NCBI RefSeq assembly: GCF_003573695.1
Contig: NW_020621936.1
Location: forward strand, 12,090,001 to 12,154,000
DNA length: 64,000 bases
Reading direction: 5' to 3'
DNA from: Papaver somniferum
Taxonomy: Eukaryota > Streptophyta > Magnoliopsida > Ranunculales > Papaveraceae
Shown: positions 49,501 to 61,513 of the stretch, piece after piece
Position numbering within the stretch: position 1 is the stretch's first letter
How the letters are laid out: every line of letters begins with the position of its first letter
The notes under the pieces: generated by a model
Databases searched by the model: none
What the model was told of the DNA's origin: nothing
What the model saw: the letters and a program-made list of their open reading frames with translations, nothing else
Position numbers and translations under genes: made by a program

Positions 49501-50699
49501 CGATGGATCTCTGAAAAGAGATAACATCAGATGGACTCTAACAAGAAATGGTGATTTTACAGTAAAATCACTATATGCTAAGTTACAAAATCAATCTGCT
49601 GATAATAATGCTACAACTAAAAAGTTCTGGAAGGGTCTATGGAGCATGGACACTTCTCAAAGAATAAAATTATTCATATGGAAATGCCTACAAGATGTTC
49701 TACCAACAAGAGTGAAGCTGGGAATTGACGAAAAATGTGTCTTCTGCATTCCATCTATTTTTTGACTGTGATTACGCAAAAGCAGTGTGGAAATTACAGC
49801 CATTCACAGTTCATGGAGTATTTCCTAACTCTCAAAATCTCTCATTCTTAGATATATACAATGTTTGGAAGGAAGGTGATATAAACTCTATGTCCATGGC
49901 TCTAGCAGCAACTAAGTGCTGGTTCATATGGAAAGAACGCTGCCTAAGAGTGTTTGAAAACAAAAAGAGATCACCTGATCAAATAGCCTTAGTAATATCA
50001 CAGCATTATGAATACTGACATCCAAGTACTCACAGAATAGCAACAAAAATACAAGATGGCACAAAAATTAATCCTAAACACACTTGGGAATTCCCAAGGC
50101 CTAGGACTTTAAAAATAAATTGTGATGCCTCTTGGATATCTTCTAAAACTGATGCGGGTATTGGTTTTATCTTACGTAACTGGAAAGGTGCTTACCAAGG
50201 AGGTGGATTGGCAAAGTGTAGAACTTCATCATCTGAAGAAGCAGAAGCTTTAGCTCTGCTAAGAACCACAGAATGGGCCATCACAAACGAACTGCAAAAT
50301 CTGGTCATTGAAGGGGACAACAGATCAACCATTAACTATCTACAAGGACAAGACTCTACAATCAGCTGGCAGAGTAAGGCAATCTTAGATGAAGTAACAA
50401 AACAAGCAACAAAGTTAGTTTCTTTTGGAGGTTTTCAGCTAGTCAACAGAAGGGGCAACAAGGCACAAGATCTTTTGGCAAAGAAAGGAAAAACACAAAC
50501 CCCGACTGCTTTCAATTCCTTTAAAGTACCAATGTTTTTAATTCCTGTAATAGCCTATGACACTGTCAAGGAATTAAAATCATGTAATATGAACACTATC
50601 TCTGTTTCTTTTTCAGCGGATGCTTATCACACGGATTCAGCCATCGGACGGACTGCTCATTCAGAGCTTGTTCCAAATGAGCCTGAATCTGTAGATTAG
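46585..50699 (+). pseudogene. LINE 3 ORF2: endonuclease, deleted RT, RNase H
   Basis: Endonuclease from 46585: MKILAWNTQGCG, FLSETKS and an intact SDHSPI (about 47258-47275), but the GDLN motif reads WDLN, and a frame break at 47040 splits it. RT: NKAPGPDGFPVSF, LIPKIKNPKS, SRGIRQGDPLSPYLF and an intact FADD (about 48559-48570). Between HSMK and GFTEEW (about 48283-48320) about 28 residues are absent compared with LINE 2, including the LDMSKA segment with the first catalytic Asp. The downstream parts 48829-49215, 49145-49765 and 49725-50018 are in shifted frames. RNase H runs to 50699 (LVIEGDNRSTINYLQG; VNRRGNKAQDLLAKKG). Confidence 0.9.
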
Positions 50700-50745
50700 C
50701 TCTCCCTGCTAGTAATATATCTCTTTTATCTTCAAAAAAAAAGAA

Positions 50746-52109
50746 TTTTTATAAGAGAAACTAGTAGTATTAAGGATAAAGTGGAAAGAAAGTACCTTTT
50801 TATTTTCACTATCGAGATAGTGATTACCCACTATATAGAGTCCCACCACTACATAGTGATGGATAATGAACAACCAAAATCTGTAATGGAAAAAACAAAC
50901 ATATTCTTACATAACGATCTGTACCGATTTTTAATTTAGGATTGAGCCATTATTCATGTCATAATTGATATGACCGAAAACTAAATTTGATGTAAAAATA
51001 TGATCTTGGTTTAGATTTAGATTTTGACTTTATTTTATTTCTCATTTTTCTTGCACCAACAAAGATGAATATCGACACCGTTTACCCTCTTATATGAAAT
51101 TCAACTTTGAATTATCAAAAAAAAAAATGGATTTTTTTTGAAGTTTGGTACCTAGATTTTGTCAAGAACTTATTGTTGGACCAACATTCTTCTAGGTAGG
51201 AGTTTGTTACCTAAACCGTACATTGATTACCATTACCTAATTGAATTTTCAAAAAATAAAATGAATGTAATAAATAATAACAACGCTAAATTATTAATAA
51301 CGCGTTTTTTATCCTCACCCGAATCTTGAGGCAATCTTCAGTGAGCGATAGCAATTTGAAAAAAGGAGGGTACCTACCTCACCACAACCTTTTGCGTTTC
51401 GAAATTAATAGACAATTTCATCTTGAACTTTTAATTAATTTTAAAAGAAGACAAGGAATATCCTTGGATAATCTCTAATTGAGATTCTTGAATCACAAAG
51501 ATGATTAGCATATATACAATTTGCTTGTACTTCTGCTACAAAGGATAAACCAATATAGTGCGGAAAACCAATAAATCTTGAATGACCATATAGCAACACA
51601 TAATGACCTGTAGAATAAACAAGAATTATATAACATATCAAATCAAGATATAAGTTTCGAAGCTATCAAAGGAACAAAGTTCTACCTGCGCTTCACGAAT
51701 CTACAAGTGAAGTCTCTCAAAGTCTCAACTTAGTTCTAAAAGAACCTTCGGTGTTGGTAAACAAACTTTGCAACAAGATACACAACATATAAGGGATTAA
51801 TATCATGCATTGCAGGATATCTCCAACATATAGTAATTAATATTGAGGCAAGGTTTCTTTATATATAAGCAATAATTTATTTCAACCCAAGAAATTCTCA
51901 ATGTTGCTAAGTTTAACTTCTTTCATCAAATACAAAAGGTTTTTTTCTTTGGTTAGAACTTTCCTTGCATTTGGGTCTTTCCATAATTAGAAGTGTTGAA
52001 AAAAAATTAAGCATCAAACAATTAACATAAGTAGATTACTTCCGAAAATAACTTCAAATTGCTAATATTAGGTGTGTGCATTCAAAGTCGCAACTGCCTG
52101 AATTGAGGC
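50746..52109. other. Unassigned AT-rich segment
   Basis: No gene recognised. A TATA-like TTTATATATAAGC lies near 51870, and 51440-51990 has the look of non-coding LTR or leader sequence, but no partner copy was found in the window. Confidence 0.3.
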
Positions 52110-52794
52110 TGAAATGAAGAGGTTATCGATTACACCACAATCACTTTGTATCAACCAATTACACACACACTGTTAGAGCATTGCTCGGTTAAATCCGCCA
52201 AACGTTAGTATGTCAAGTTTGGTTGTCATATTTTAGTATCAAAACTCAATTAGAGTCGCTTGACCAAATGTAGTAGAGACCAACTTCGTTTAGGTTAGAC
52301 TAGAAAGTCTAGGAATGTTGAGACATACAAGTATTACCTTGAACACCTGAAGATTGTGAAGACGTATCGAATATAATGAAGACATCGTCATTCCACTTGA
52401 GGTATAATGATACCGACTTGACTTGTTTCCATTCCTATTGTTGCTTTCAATTCGTTTAAGACTGAAACATAACATGTGAAGTTATATTTAATACTCTAGT
52501 ATTAGACTTGGTCATTTTGGTATGATCAGAGTGTCAAGGAAGAATATTTGATTATGAAGTATAATGTTTATTTTTTGAACTTCGTAAATGTGCCATCGAC
52601 ATAATCTATGTAACTCGTTACTTGATTGTGTATTGGATATAGGTGTAATTTCATCCCAGGAAACCACGTTTGATTATATATGTTTAAAGGAAGTACATAT
52701 ACGAAACTTGTTTCGTAATCGAAGGGAAATCAATATGCGTTTTGGTCCGAGTTTCATTGAAGATCTATTGGATGACCAATTCGAACCTAGGTAA

Positions 52795-53135
52795 GAACTT
52801 TGGTAGAACTGATATTGACTTATGTTGAGAGATATGGTAAAACCGATCTTTACCTAGTTTGGGATATGCGGTATAACCGATCTTGACTTATGTTAATAAC
52901 CTTGGTAGAACCGATCCTTACCTCTTTTTGGATACATGGTAGAACCGATCGTGGCTATTGTTCGGAGTCTTAGTAGAACCAATCCTTACTATATTGGGAT
53001 CCTTGGTAGAACCAATCCTACCGATTGTTGGGAGTCATGGTATAATCGATCCCAACTTATATTTTGAGCCTTAGTAGAACCGATCTTAACCTATGTCATG
53101 AGTCAAGGTAGAACTGGTCCCAAGATAAAAACCGA
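52795..53135 (+). repeat. Minisatellite of about 35 bp in LTR part A1
   Basis: About ten imperfect units around GGTAGAACCGATCCTTACCT and TTGGGAGTCATGG follow one another. The A2 part (53840-54200) has a homologous but diverged array (GTGTAACCGATCACAAGCTA), and A4 has fewer units (about 62145-62300). A3 keeps only one or two. Copy number therefore varies among LTRs of one family. Confidence 0.85.
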
Positions 53136-53839
53136 TTCTTCGTATTCACATATTACTTTATAGTTTTGTATGAGTTTGGGATTGGGGTTTGGTAAATAGG
53201 AAAGTTCCAGATGTCGACATAATTTGTACATGAGTATAATTCTTATCTTTTATTGTCCAAAGATATTGCTTGTGTTAGAGCATAGCTCGGTTGAACTCAC
53301 CAAGCGTTGGTATGTCAAGTTTGGTTGTCATATTTTAGTATCAAAACTCATCTAGAGTTGCTTGATTAAATACTAGAGTCAACTTAGTTTTGGTTAGACT
53401 AGAAAGTCTACGAATGTTGAGACGTACAAGTATTACTCCGAAGACCTGAGGAATGAGAAGAAGTAACGACTGCAACGAGGACATCATCCTTCCACTTGAG
53501 GTTAGTAATATTGACTTGATTTGTTTTCATTCCTAACGTATCTTTCAAGTCGTATTATAGTGAAAACATAACATGGGAAGTTGTAGATATATAATACTCT
53601 GGTGATTAGACTTCGTCATATCATTATGATCAAAGTGTAAAGGAATCTATTTAATTACGAAATATAAACACTTACTTGATTATGTGTAAGTTATTGGTGT
53701 TGATTTCATCCTAAGAAAAAATGTTTTATAATATTTGTTTAAAGGAAGTACATATACTAACTTATTCTGTAATCGAAAGGAAATCATGATTAGTCCAGTT
53801 CTTTATTGAATATCTTGTGGATGACCAATACAAAATGAC

Positions 53840-54200
53840 TAGGTAGAACCTGTATTAACTTATGTTGAGAATTGAGGTATAACCGGTCATGGCCTATAAT
53901 ATGTAACATGTTGTAATTGGTCACAAGCTACTTTATATATCAAGGATTAACTAGTCACAAGCTACATTGGGAAGTTAGTTGTAATCGGTCACAAGCTACG
54001 TTTGGAAGCAAGGTGTAACCGATCAAAAGCTAACTCGGTAAGTAAGGTGTAACCGATCACAACCTACCTTCGGGAAGCATGGTGTAACCGATCACAACCT
54101 ATTCTGGGAAGCATGGTGTAACCTTTCAGATCTAGTTTTGGAAGCATTGTATAACCGGTCACAAATTACATTGTGAGTCGTGGTACAACAGATCCCAAGG
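53840..54200 (+). repeat. Diverged minisatellite in LTR part A2
   Basis: Units of about 33-36 bp around GGAAGCAAGGTGTAACCGAT alternate CACAAGCTAC and CACAACCTAC. They share AACCGATC with the A1 array but form their own subtype, so the array was homogenised within A2 after A1 and A2 separated. Confidence 0.8.
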
Positions 54201-54784
54201 AGCAAAACCGAGTTTCCATATTCACATATCTTTTTATGTTTTTTGTGAACTTGAAATTAGGGTTTGCTGAGAGAAACTTCTAGATGTTGACATCATTTGA
54301 ACATGTAAATAACTCGTATCATTAATTGTTCAAAGATATTCCTTGATACTCAAGGTGATCCCAAACCGAAATATTGAAAAGCATTTAGTTATAATTTTCA
54401 TAATATATGGTTTAATTATTTGCAATTAAAGCATATCCTCTGGAAAATATTATTAGTTAATGTGCTACACTAATAATAGAAGTTTTCTATGAGAGATTTC
54501 GGAAAGTTGGTTTGGCATTTAAGTGAAAATAGGAAAACCGAAACTAGGTACTTTAATGTTAATATCTTGAGAATATTTTTGGTTTTGGAATTTCCTTGTA
54601 ACAAACAACCTTGGTCTATAAATATTTGAGTTTGCATTTCTTGCAAACTATCCTAATAGCTAGGCAAACTTCACTTTTTGTTGTTTCCGGTGGAGCCTTC
54701 TATCCGGAGAGAAAAGTATCCTAATTAGGAGAAATCTCTTACAACCGCTCGTTTAAAGACTTCTGTGGAATCAAGAATCTCTAA

Positions 54785-55194
54785 TGGTGGGTTTGTATGT
54801 AGAATTTTAAAGGTGGGATTTATGGGTCCAGGGGATTTGGAATCACGTTTTCCTCGGTACGTTTAGTTGCCCAAATCCCTGGAATCACGTTTCCCATGGG
54901 AATTACTTTTCCAGCAAATCCTCCATATGGAGTCCGACCCCTCCCCCCTAAGATTTGCTGGGAAACTTCTCAAGGAGGACCCACTTTTTTTAACTCTAAA
55001 TGTCATATATTTACAATTTTAAGATTCTAAAATAATGCCAAACAATATATGGACTTTAAAAACAAGATAATTTTATGAATCCTGGAATTTTAACTAAGTT
55101 ACCAAACACACGAAGGATTCACTTGAATCCCAGAATTTGTAATCCCATGGGATTATAAATCTGGAAATCGTGAATTCTGCAAACAAATCCACCA
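54785..55194. mobile_element. 410-bp Tourist-like MITE inserted in the LTR
   Basis: Left end TGGTGGGTTTGTATGTAGAA, right end (reverse complement) TGGTGGATTTGTTTGCAGAA, with TAA at 54782-54784 and 55195-55197. A 3-bp TAA/TTA duplication is the mark of PIF/Harbinger (Tourist) elements. The paralogous B2 part lacks it and reads straight from AAGCTCTACGAG into the shared GTACCGTTGGTGGG, giving an approximate empty site. Confidence 0.9.
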
Positions 55195-58100
55195 TAAGAG
55201 TACCGTTGGTGGGAATCTAGATAATTGCATTGTTATTTTAGTTTTCGATTATTGATTTGATTGACTAATGATTATTGAATCTTTGATTGCACCTAGTTTT
55301 TTTGTTTTATGATCCTTCTCTTCTGATATAAGGACACTCAAACTAGATCAAAGATCTAACGTTTCTACGCATCTAAGTTATTCTAGATCTGTGAGATAAA
55401 TTTATTGACTTTCCATTGTTAGTAGACTCCGTTATGTGTGACAAATCTATAAGGAATCAAGTTTCTTTTTGCAGGTTGTTGCTTTGAAGATTAAATTGAA
55501 GATTGGAGACTTTGAAGATTTGAAGACTTTGTTCTTGTTTTTTGATCTTGGTGTAACTTTTTGTGACTTGATTTTCCAGGATTAAAAGGTTGTTTATTTC
55601 AATAAATATAAACCTTTTGAGATATACAAGTTGTTTGTGATTTTATCATAAACCTTGTAATCAAGATTGATTATTTTGATAATCATTATCTTGTTTGATC
55701 TCGTAACATAGGAGCTTCGGATTTGGTAACGGATCTTAAAAATAGAAGATCTGTAACCGTGCTTTTATCATATATTTCGGTATTGTGATTGGAAAGTGAG
55801 TTTGGTTACCAAACATTTTTGATCCTTTACTGTTTTACATACTATCCAAAGGAATCTTGTCTTACCAGTTGAAAGATTGGTAGCAGAAGTCATTGTGAAC
55901 CATTAAGAAGATCTAACAGATAGATCTACTAGATCTTGTCCTAAAGAGAACTTCTGTTCTGCTAGGATATCTAGTATTTAACGTCTATTGAGAACTTGTT
56001 CTGCTAGATATTGTCAAAACAAGAATATTTCTAAAGATGAGTAACTAGGAATTTAGATTGCTTGGTCTCGTCTACACGAAGTTGCAGGTTTACTTTTTGT
56101 AGCGTCTTAATTCATTGAGTATTCAAACTGGACTAGGTCCAGGAGTTTTTCTACAAGATTGTAGTTTTCCTCATTAACAAAATTCTGGTGTGTGCTTTAT
56201 TTTATTTCCGCATTATAATTATCTTTATATTATAATTAAAGTATTTGCACTTGTACGTTAACTAGGCACTTGATATTGATCCTATAGTGTTTCGGTCTTG
56301 TACAATAACCATTATCAAGTGAACATCTTGTTGTTGTATTCTCTTGATCTTATATCCATAGTCGATCGCACAAGGTGTATTGTGATTCGACACTTGAGTT
56401 TGATTTTTCACATTGTTAGGCCAGTCCGAACTATCCCTAATCCAAGTGGACACCGTGTTGAAATATTTGTTTAGTGATTGTTGCTTAATGAGGTTTATAT
56501 ACTGTGGGTCTTGAATAGACAAACGAAAAGATTTGGTGTACTTGGGTACCCTCATCATTTCACCTTGATACTCAAGGTGATGCCAATCCCAAAATATTAA
56601 GAATCTTTTAATTGAGATTTTCGATTATATGCTTTTGGTTTTCCAGCAAATCAAAACATATTTGTGGGAAAGTTATATTAATTAAGTGCTAAACTAATAT
56701 TAGATATTTCTAATGAGAGATTTGGGAATCACAGGTTGGATATTAGTTGGAAATATGAAAACCGAAATTAGGTACTTATTGAATATCTTGAGAATATTTT
56801 CTGTTTTGGGATTTCCTTGTTGTCCAAACAACCTTGGTCTATAAATAGTTGAGTTTGCATTTCTTGCAAACTATCCTAAGAGCCAGGCAAACTTCATTCG
56901 TGTTGTTTCTGGTGGAGCCGTCTATCCAGAGAGGAAAGTACCCTAATTAAGTGAAATCTCTTACGAACGCTCGTTTATAGACTTCTGTGGGATCAAGAAG
57001 CTCTACGAGTACCGTTGGTGGGAAACTAGAATTGCATTGTTATTTTAGTTGATTATTAATTTGATTACCTAAAGGTTGTTAAAACTTTGGTTGCACCTAG
57101 TTTGATTATTCTCCTTCTCTTCTGGCATAAGGGTCACTCAAACTAGATTAAAGTATTGACGGGATCGTTAGAACCATTTTTAGATCTAAAGACAACTTGT
57201 GATCCTCCATTGTTAACAGACTCCATTATGTGTATGATCGATCATAAGTGGATTCAATTTTGTGGTGTGCAGGTGCATAAGAATGCAATTGAAGATTTTA
57301 AGAACAAGAAGATTTTTCTTATTGGTTTTCGTCTTTCGTGATTTGTGCACACATCTTGATCGGATGAGATTCGACTTAGATTTGATTTTTCTTTGATAGA
57401 TTTGATCATAAAGTTGAATAGATCGAAAACTATCATTTAGTGGTGTTCTTTTAGTATCCAAATCTGATAGTTGTGAATCTGAATCTAAGTTACTAATTTG
57501 GATATATCTTACACGGCAAAGGAATTTGCTAGTTTAAACGGAAGAACCTTTGTCACAAACTCAACGAATATTTTTCTAAAATATTATTGGAGTAGTTACC
57601 AAACAACTTTATTCCTTTAATATTTGGAAGACGATCAAATGGAGTTGAGTGATTTAAACTTTACATCGGTAAAACAACTCAAGATAATGATTTCTGCCTT
57701 GGGATTCATGTGCGTGACCAGATGGTCGTAGACACATGGATACTGAGGGAACTAAGTAACTAGGGGTAGATTACTTGGTCTTAACTATACGAAGTTGGGT
57801 TTGTACTTTGTTTAGCAGCTTAATTATGAGAGTATTCATAACAGGACTAGGTTCCGGGGTTTTTCTGTATTTGTGGTTTCCTCGTTAACAAAATCTTGTT
57901 GTGTGATTTAATTTTACTTTCCACAATTATAATTGTTTTATTATAATTAAAAGTAAACGCACTAGTACGTTAATCCTAATCACTTGATATTGATCCTATA
58001 GTAAATCGGTTTTGAACCATAACTATTATCAAGTGAATACCTAGTTCTTGTATTGTCTCCACTTTGTCCATAGACGATCACACTTGGTATCAGACTTATA

Positions 58101-58748
58101 GGTTGAAATGAAAAACGTGGTGTATTTGGGTACCCTCGTCATGTCACACACCTTGTGTAATTTTACAGGAAAAATAACTGCCAAAAAACAATTTCAACAA
58201 GGTGTAACTTGGTATATAATCTAAGTTCGTGATCGAGCAAATTATAGGATCGAACCAAGTGGATTAACATACAAGTGCTATCACTTAATTATAGCTATAA
58301 CAATAATTATAATGCGAAAAGTAAATAAATGACACGACACATAAGATTTTCTTAACGAGGAAAACTGCAAGAAAAAGAACCCTGAGACCTAGTCCAGTTT
58401 CGAATACTCTTAAAATTAAGCCGTTATACAAATGGACTACCGCAACTTCGTATAGTAGATACAAAGTAAAATACTCCAAGTTAATCAGTTAAGTATCCTT
58501 GTTCCTACAACCAATTTGGTTTATGCCCCAAGACAAAGTCCACTATCTTGAGTCGCTTCACATACTAGAAAGGCTTCCGCTCTCAACTGTTTTGGATCAT
58601 AACCCGAAAACTAAATCTGTTTAAGTAACCAACTCACTTATCAATCTTCCAAATCCTGCAATGATCAAAGATAAAGTTGAGCATAAATTATCTTTCGTTT
58701 AATCAATATAAACTCCTTTGATCAAACCAAGGCAGAGTTTATCGAAAA

Positions 58749-61043
58749 TTTTAGAGCATTGCTTGTTTTAAACCGACAACCATTGGTATATCAATATTGG
58801 TTGCCATATTTTAGTTTCAAAACTCAAGATCGCTTGATTAAAATATTAGAATCAACTTCGTTGGGTTATACTAGAAAGTCTAGAAACGTTGAGACATACA
58901 AGTATTACTTTAAAGACCCGGAGAATCCAAGGACGTAGCGCTATCAATGAACACATCATCCTTCAACCCGAGGTTAGTAATACAAGACTTGACTTGTTTC
59001 CATTTATATTTTCAAGACGTATAGATTGAAAATATAACATGCAAATTTACATATATTAAACTATAGTATTAGAGAGACTTGATCATCTTGTTGTCATCAA
59101 AGTGTCAATGAAAAATATACAAGTTGTATCAAAACTTTGGTATATTGAATTACGAAATATAACACTTATCTTTTGAACTCCGTAATTACAACATAAACAC
59201 TAACTTGTTACTAGATTTATATTGAACTTATACCTAAAAAACTATGTCAAATTACATGAGTTTAAGGAAGTAGACTTGCAGAATTTTTTTTCGCAGTTGA
59301 AAGGAATCAATGAGATTGGTGGTACGATTACTATTGGGGATCTATAGTAGGGCCGATCCCTATTAAGAATATCTAGCAGAACCGTTTCACGTATTCTCTA
59401 AGGTTGGTGTGATTTTCGGCATGTGGGTTTTCTAAATAGGAAAGTTCAAGATGTCGACATTGTGAGTAATTTTAACATGTATAAAATCATATTCTCTTAT
59501 TGTTCAAATATATTCCTTGATACTCAAGATGAGATCCCAAACCGAAATGTTTGAGAATCCTTATTGAGATTTTCAGTATTATAGTTGGATATTGGTTGGA
59601 ATTAGACAAAACCGAAAACTAGTGTTTATTGCATATCTTGAGAATATTTTCGGTTATGGAAATTCCTTGGTGTCCGAACTACCATTGTCTATGAATAGTG
59701 AAGTTTTTTCTTCTTACAAACTTATCCTAAAGCAGACACTTCATTTTGTAGTCACTGTTGTAGCTAACTAATAACGTTACTTGTAATATTATATTGGAGA
59801 GAACAGTGACCTAATTAGGCGGAATCTCTTACCCACGCTAGTTTAAAGACTTTTGTGGGATCAAGAAGCGTTTAGATATTACCGTTGGTGGGAAACTAAA
59901 ATTTGCATTGTTATTTTAGTTTCGATTATTGAATTGATTGACTGTTAAACCTTTATCTCACCTAGTTTGATTATTCTTGAGATATTTCTCTTCTGACATA
60001 AGGTCACTCAAACTAGATCAAGGGATTAATGGTGGTTCATACATGTCTTTACATATGACGATAGACTTGTGATCATCCATTGCTAACATATTGTATTATA
60101 TATGTGAACGACCATAAGTGGAATTAAGTTTATTTGTGCAGATACATTGAAGATTTGAAGACAAGAAGATTTCTTGTTGGTTTCATATCTTTGTGATTTA
60201 CATCGTGCACATAATTGATCGGCCGGGATACGACTTACCTTTTTTTTAATCTTTTGATAGACATCTTATTTCTAGTTATATTAGATCGGAAAATTATCAT
60301 TTGGTGGTATTATTTAGTATCCGAATCTGATAGTTTGTAGACCTAGATCTGGTTATCTTGATAATCTAGATCCTGGTTGATCTAACCAAACAAAGGAGTT
60401 TATTAGATTAAATGGAAGAGCTTTTGTTTGAGTTAACATAAATCTCTGATTTACTTCTTGAGATTGAGAGAGAAGTTACCGAATACCGTTTAGGCCTTTA
60501 CTATTTCATAATACGATCCAAAGGAGTTGAGTGCAACAAGTCTTCACGATTGGTGAAGCAACTTAAGATTGGACTTTATCTTAAGATTCACGTACATTTT
60601 ACAGATTGGTTGTAGACGCAGGGATAATGAGGAAACTAGGTAACTAGGGGTAGATTACTTGGTTTCAACTATACGAAGTTTGTAGTGGTCTTTGTATAAC
60701 GGCTTAATTCTGAGAGTAATCAAAACTGGACTAGGTCCCGTGGTTTTTTTCATTTGCGATTTCCTCGTTAACAAAATCTTATTGTATGCCTTTACTTTAC
60801 TTTCCCCATTATAAATATTGTTTATTTACAATAAAGTAATTGCACTTGTACGTTAATAAAAACACTTGGGTCGATCCCTAAAGTTAGGTTCCACTTCAGA
60901 ATCTATTATATGTATATACCAAGTGTACACCTTATGGTTGCTACCTTCTTGACATTCTCTGTCTATATTTGACCGCGCAAGGTATATGTCATATAGGTTG
61001 CTATCAAAAAGATTATGGTGCACTTGGTACCCTCGTCATTCCA
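58749..61043 (+). mobile_element. Solo LTR of 2.3 kb inside the inverted LTR
   Basis: It starts TTTTAGAGCATTG (TG worn to TT), ends GTCATTCCA and is flanked by GAAAA (58744-58748) and GAAAT (61044-61048). Parts A3 and B3 are present once each, so this is close to the basic LTR length. The TATA position reads TATGAATA (59690-59697). The surrounding inverted LTR is continuous when it is removed. No coding domain. Confidence 0.85.
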
Positions 61044-61325
61044 GAAATAATCTATCTCAGTGAACAAGCTCTATCCAAGCAACTCTACAAAGGGAAACAA
61101 TTTTTTTGACCTTTACAACAAGTCTTAAAGTTTACAGAGATAAACTACTTGTTTGGATCCTAGAGAATCAAGTGTGCAAGAAGAATCATAAAAACAAGAA
61201 ACCCAAAGTAAAAGTCTTTAAGTCTCCAGTCTTCAAAATAACCATTGCACAAACAACTAAATTTCTAGCAATGATTAATCACACACATAATGAAGTCTGT
61301 TAACAATGGATGATTATTGATACCT

Positions 61326-61513
61326 GAAAAATAAGTACCTATTGTTAAAGGGAAGGCACCCTTAGAAGAGGCCCAGGCCCATGAAGTAGAATAGGAATTC
61401 GGGGACTAAGCCCAAGTTCTCTTAGGGTTATTATAAAAATAAAGGATATGGAAAAGAGTAAGGTCAATAGAAAAGAACGGCAGTATTAGTAGTAAGGAAG
61501 TCTTGAAGGGACA
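61326..61513. other. Short unassigned spacer
   Basis: Between the truncated inverted LTR and the next LTR, containing GGCCCAGGCCCATG. Nothing recognised. Confidence 0.3.

Larger units (their letters stand above)
45528..50745 (+). mobile_element. LINE 3: 5'-truncated L1-type element
   Basis: The tail of ORF1, then endonuclease, RT and RNase H in order on the + strand, ending with 3' UTR and an A run at about 50734-50742. ATAAGAGA occurs at 45520-45527 and 50751-50758 and could be a short target duplication, but the poly(A) is separated from it by GAATTTTT, so the ends are tentative. Several frameshifts and a key RT deletion make it inactive. Confidence 0.9.
52171..58146 (+). mobile_element. 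Solo LTR enlarged by internal tandem duplications
   Basis: The 5,976-bp unit starts TGTTAGAGCATTG, ends GTCATGTCA and is flanked by CACAC (52166-52170 and 58147-58151). Its layout is A1 (52171-53272), A2 (53273-54340), B1 (54341-56562), B2 (56563-58146), where A is the 5' part of the LTR and B the 3' part. TATA boxes TATAAATA lie in B1 (54617-54624) and B2 (56840-56847). Near the end is CACTTGGTATCAGA (58081), resembling a primer-binding-site word but inside the LTR. No coding domains. It is probably a solo LTR because no internal region lies between the A and B parts. Confidence 0.75.
52110..61325 (-). repeat. Inverted, 5'-truncated LTR interrupted by two solo LTRs
   Basis: Three pieces, 52110-52170, 58152-58748 and 61044-61325, read on the minus strand from right to left as one U5-side part of the same LTR family: TCCATTGTTAACAGACT, then the GGACTAGGTC..GTTAAGAAAATCTTATGTG part, then GTGGTGTA..CTTCATTTCA at the terminus. 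The family-typical CA end lies at 52111-52110 on the minus strand. The pieces are contiguous when the two inserted LTRs are removed. The inner edge near 61325 has no LTR sequence beyond it. Confidence 0.75.

Noticed and set aside
45520..50758. ATAAGAGA as a firm target duplication of LINE 3
   Set aside because: It is only 8 bases, and eight unrelated bases separate it from the poly(A) run; kept only as tentative ends.
58083..58095. A primer-binding site (TGGTATCAGA) marking an LTR/internal junction
   Set aside because: Part B and the LTR end continue for about 55 bases beyond it to GTCATGTCA and the CACAC duplication, so it lies inside the LTR.
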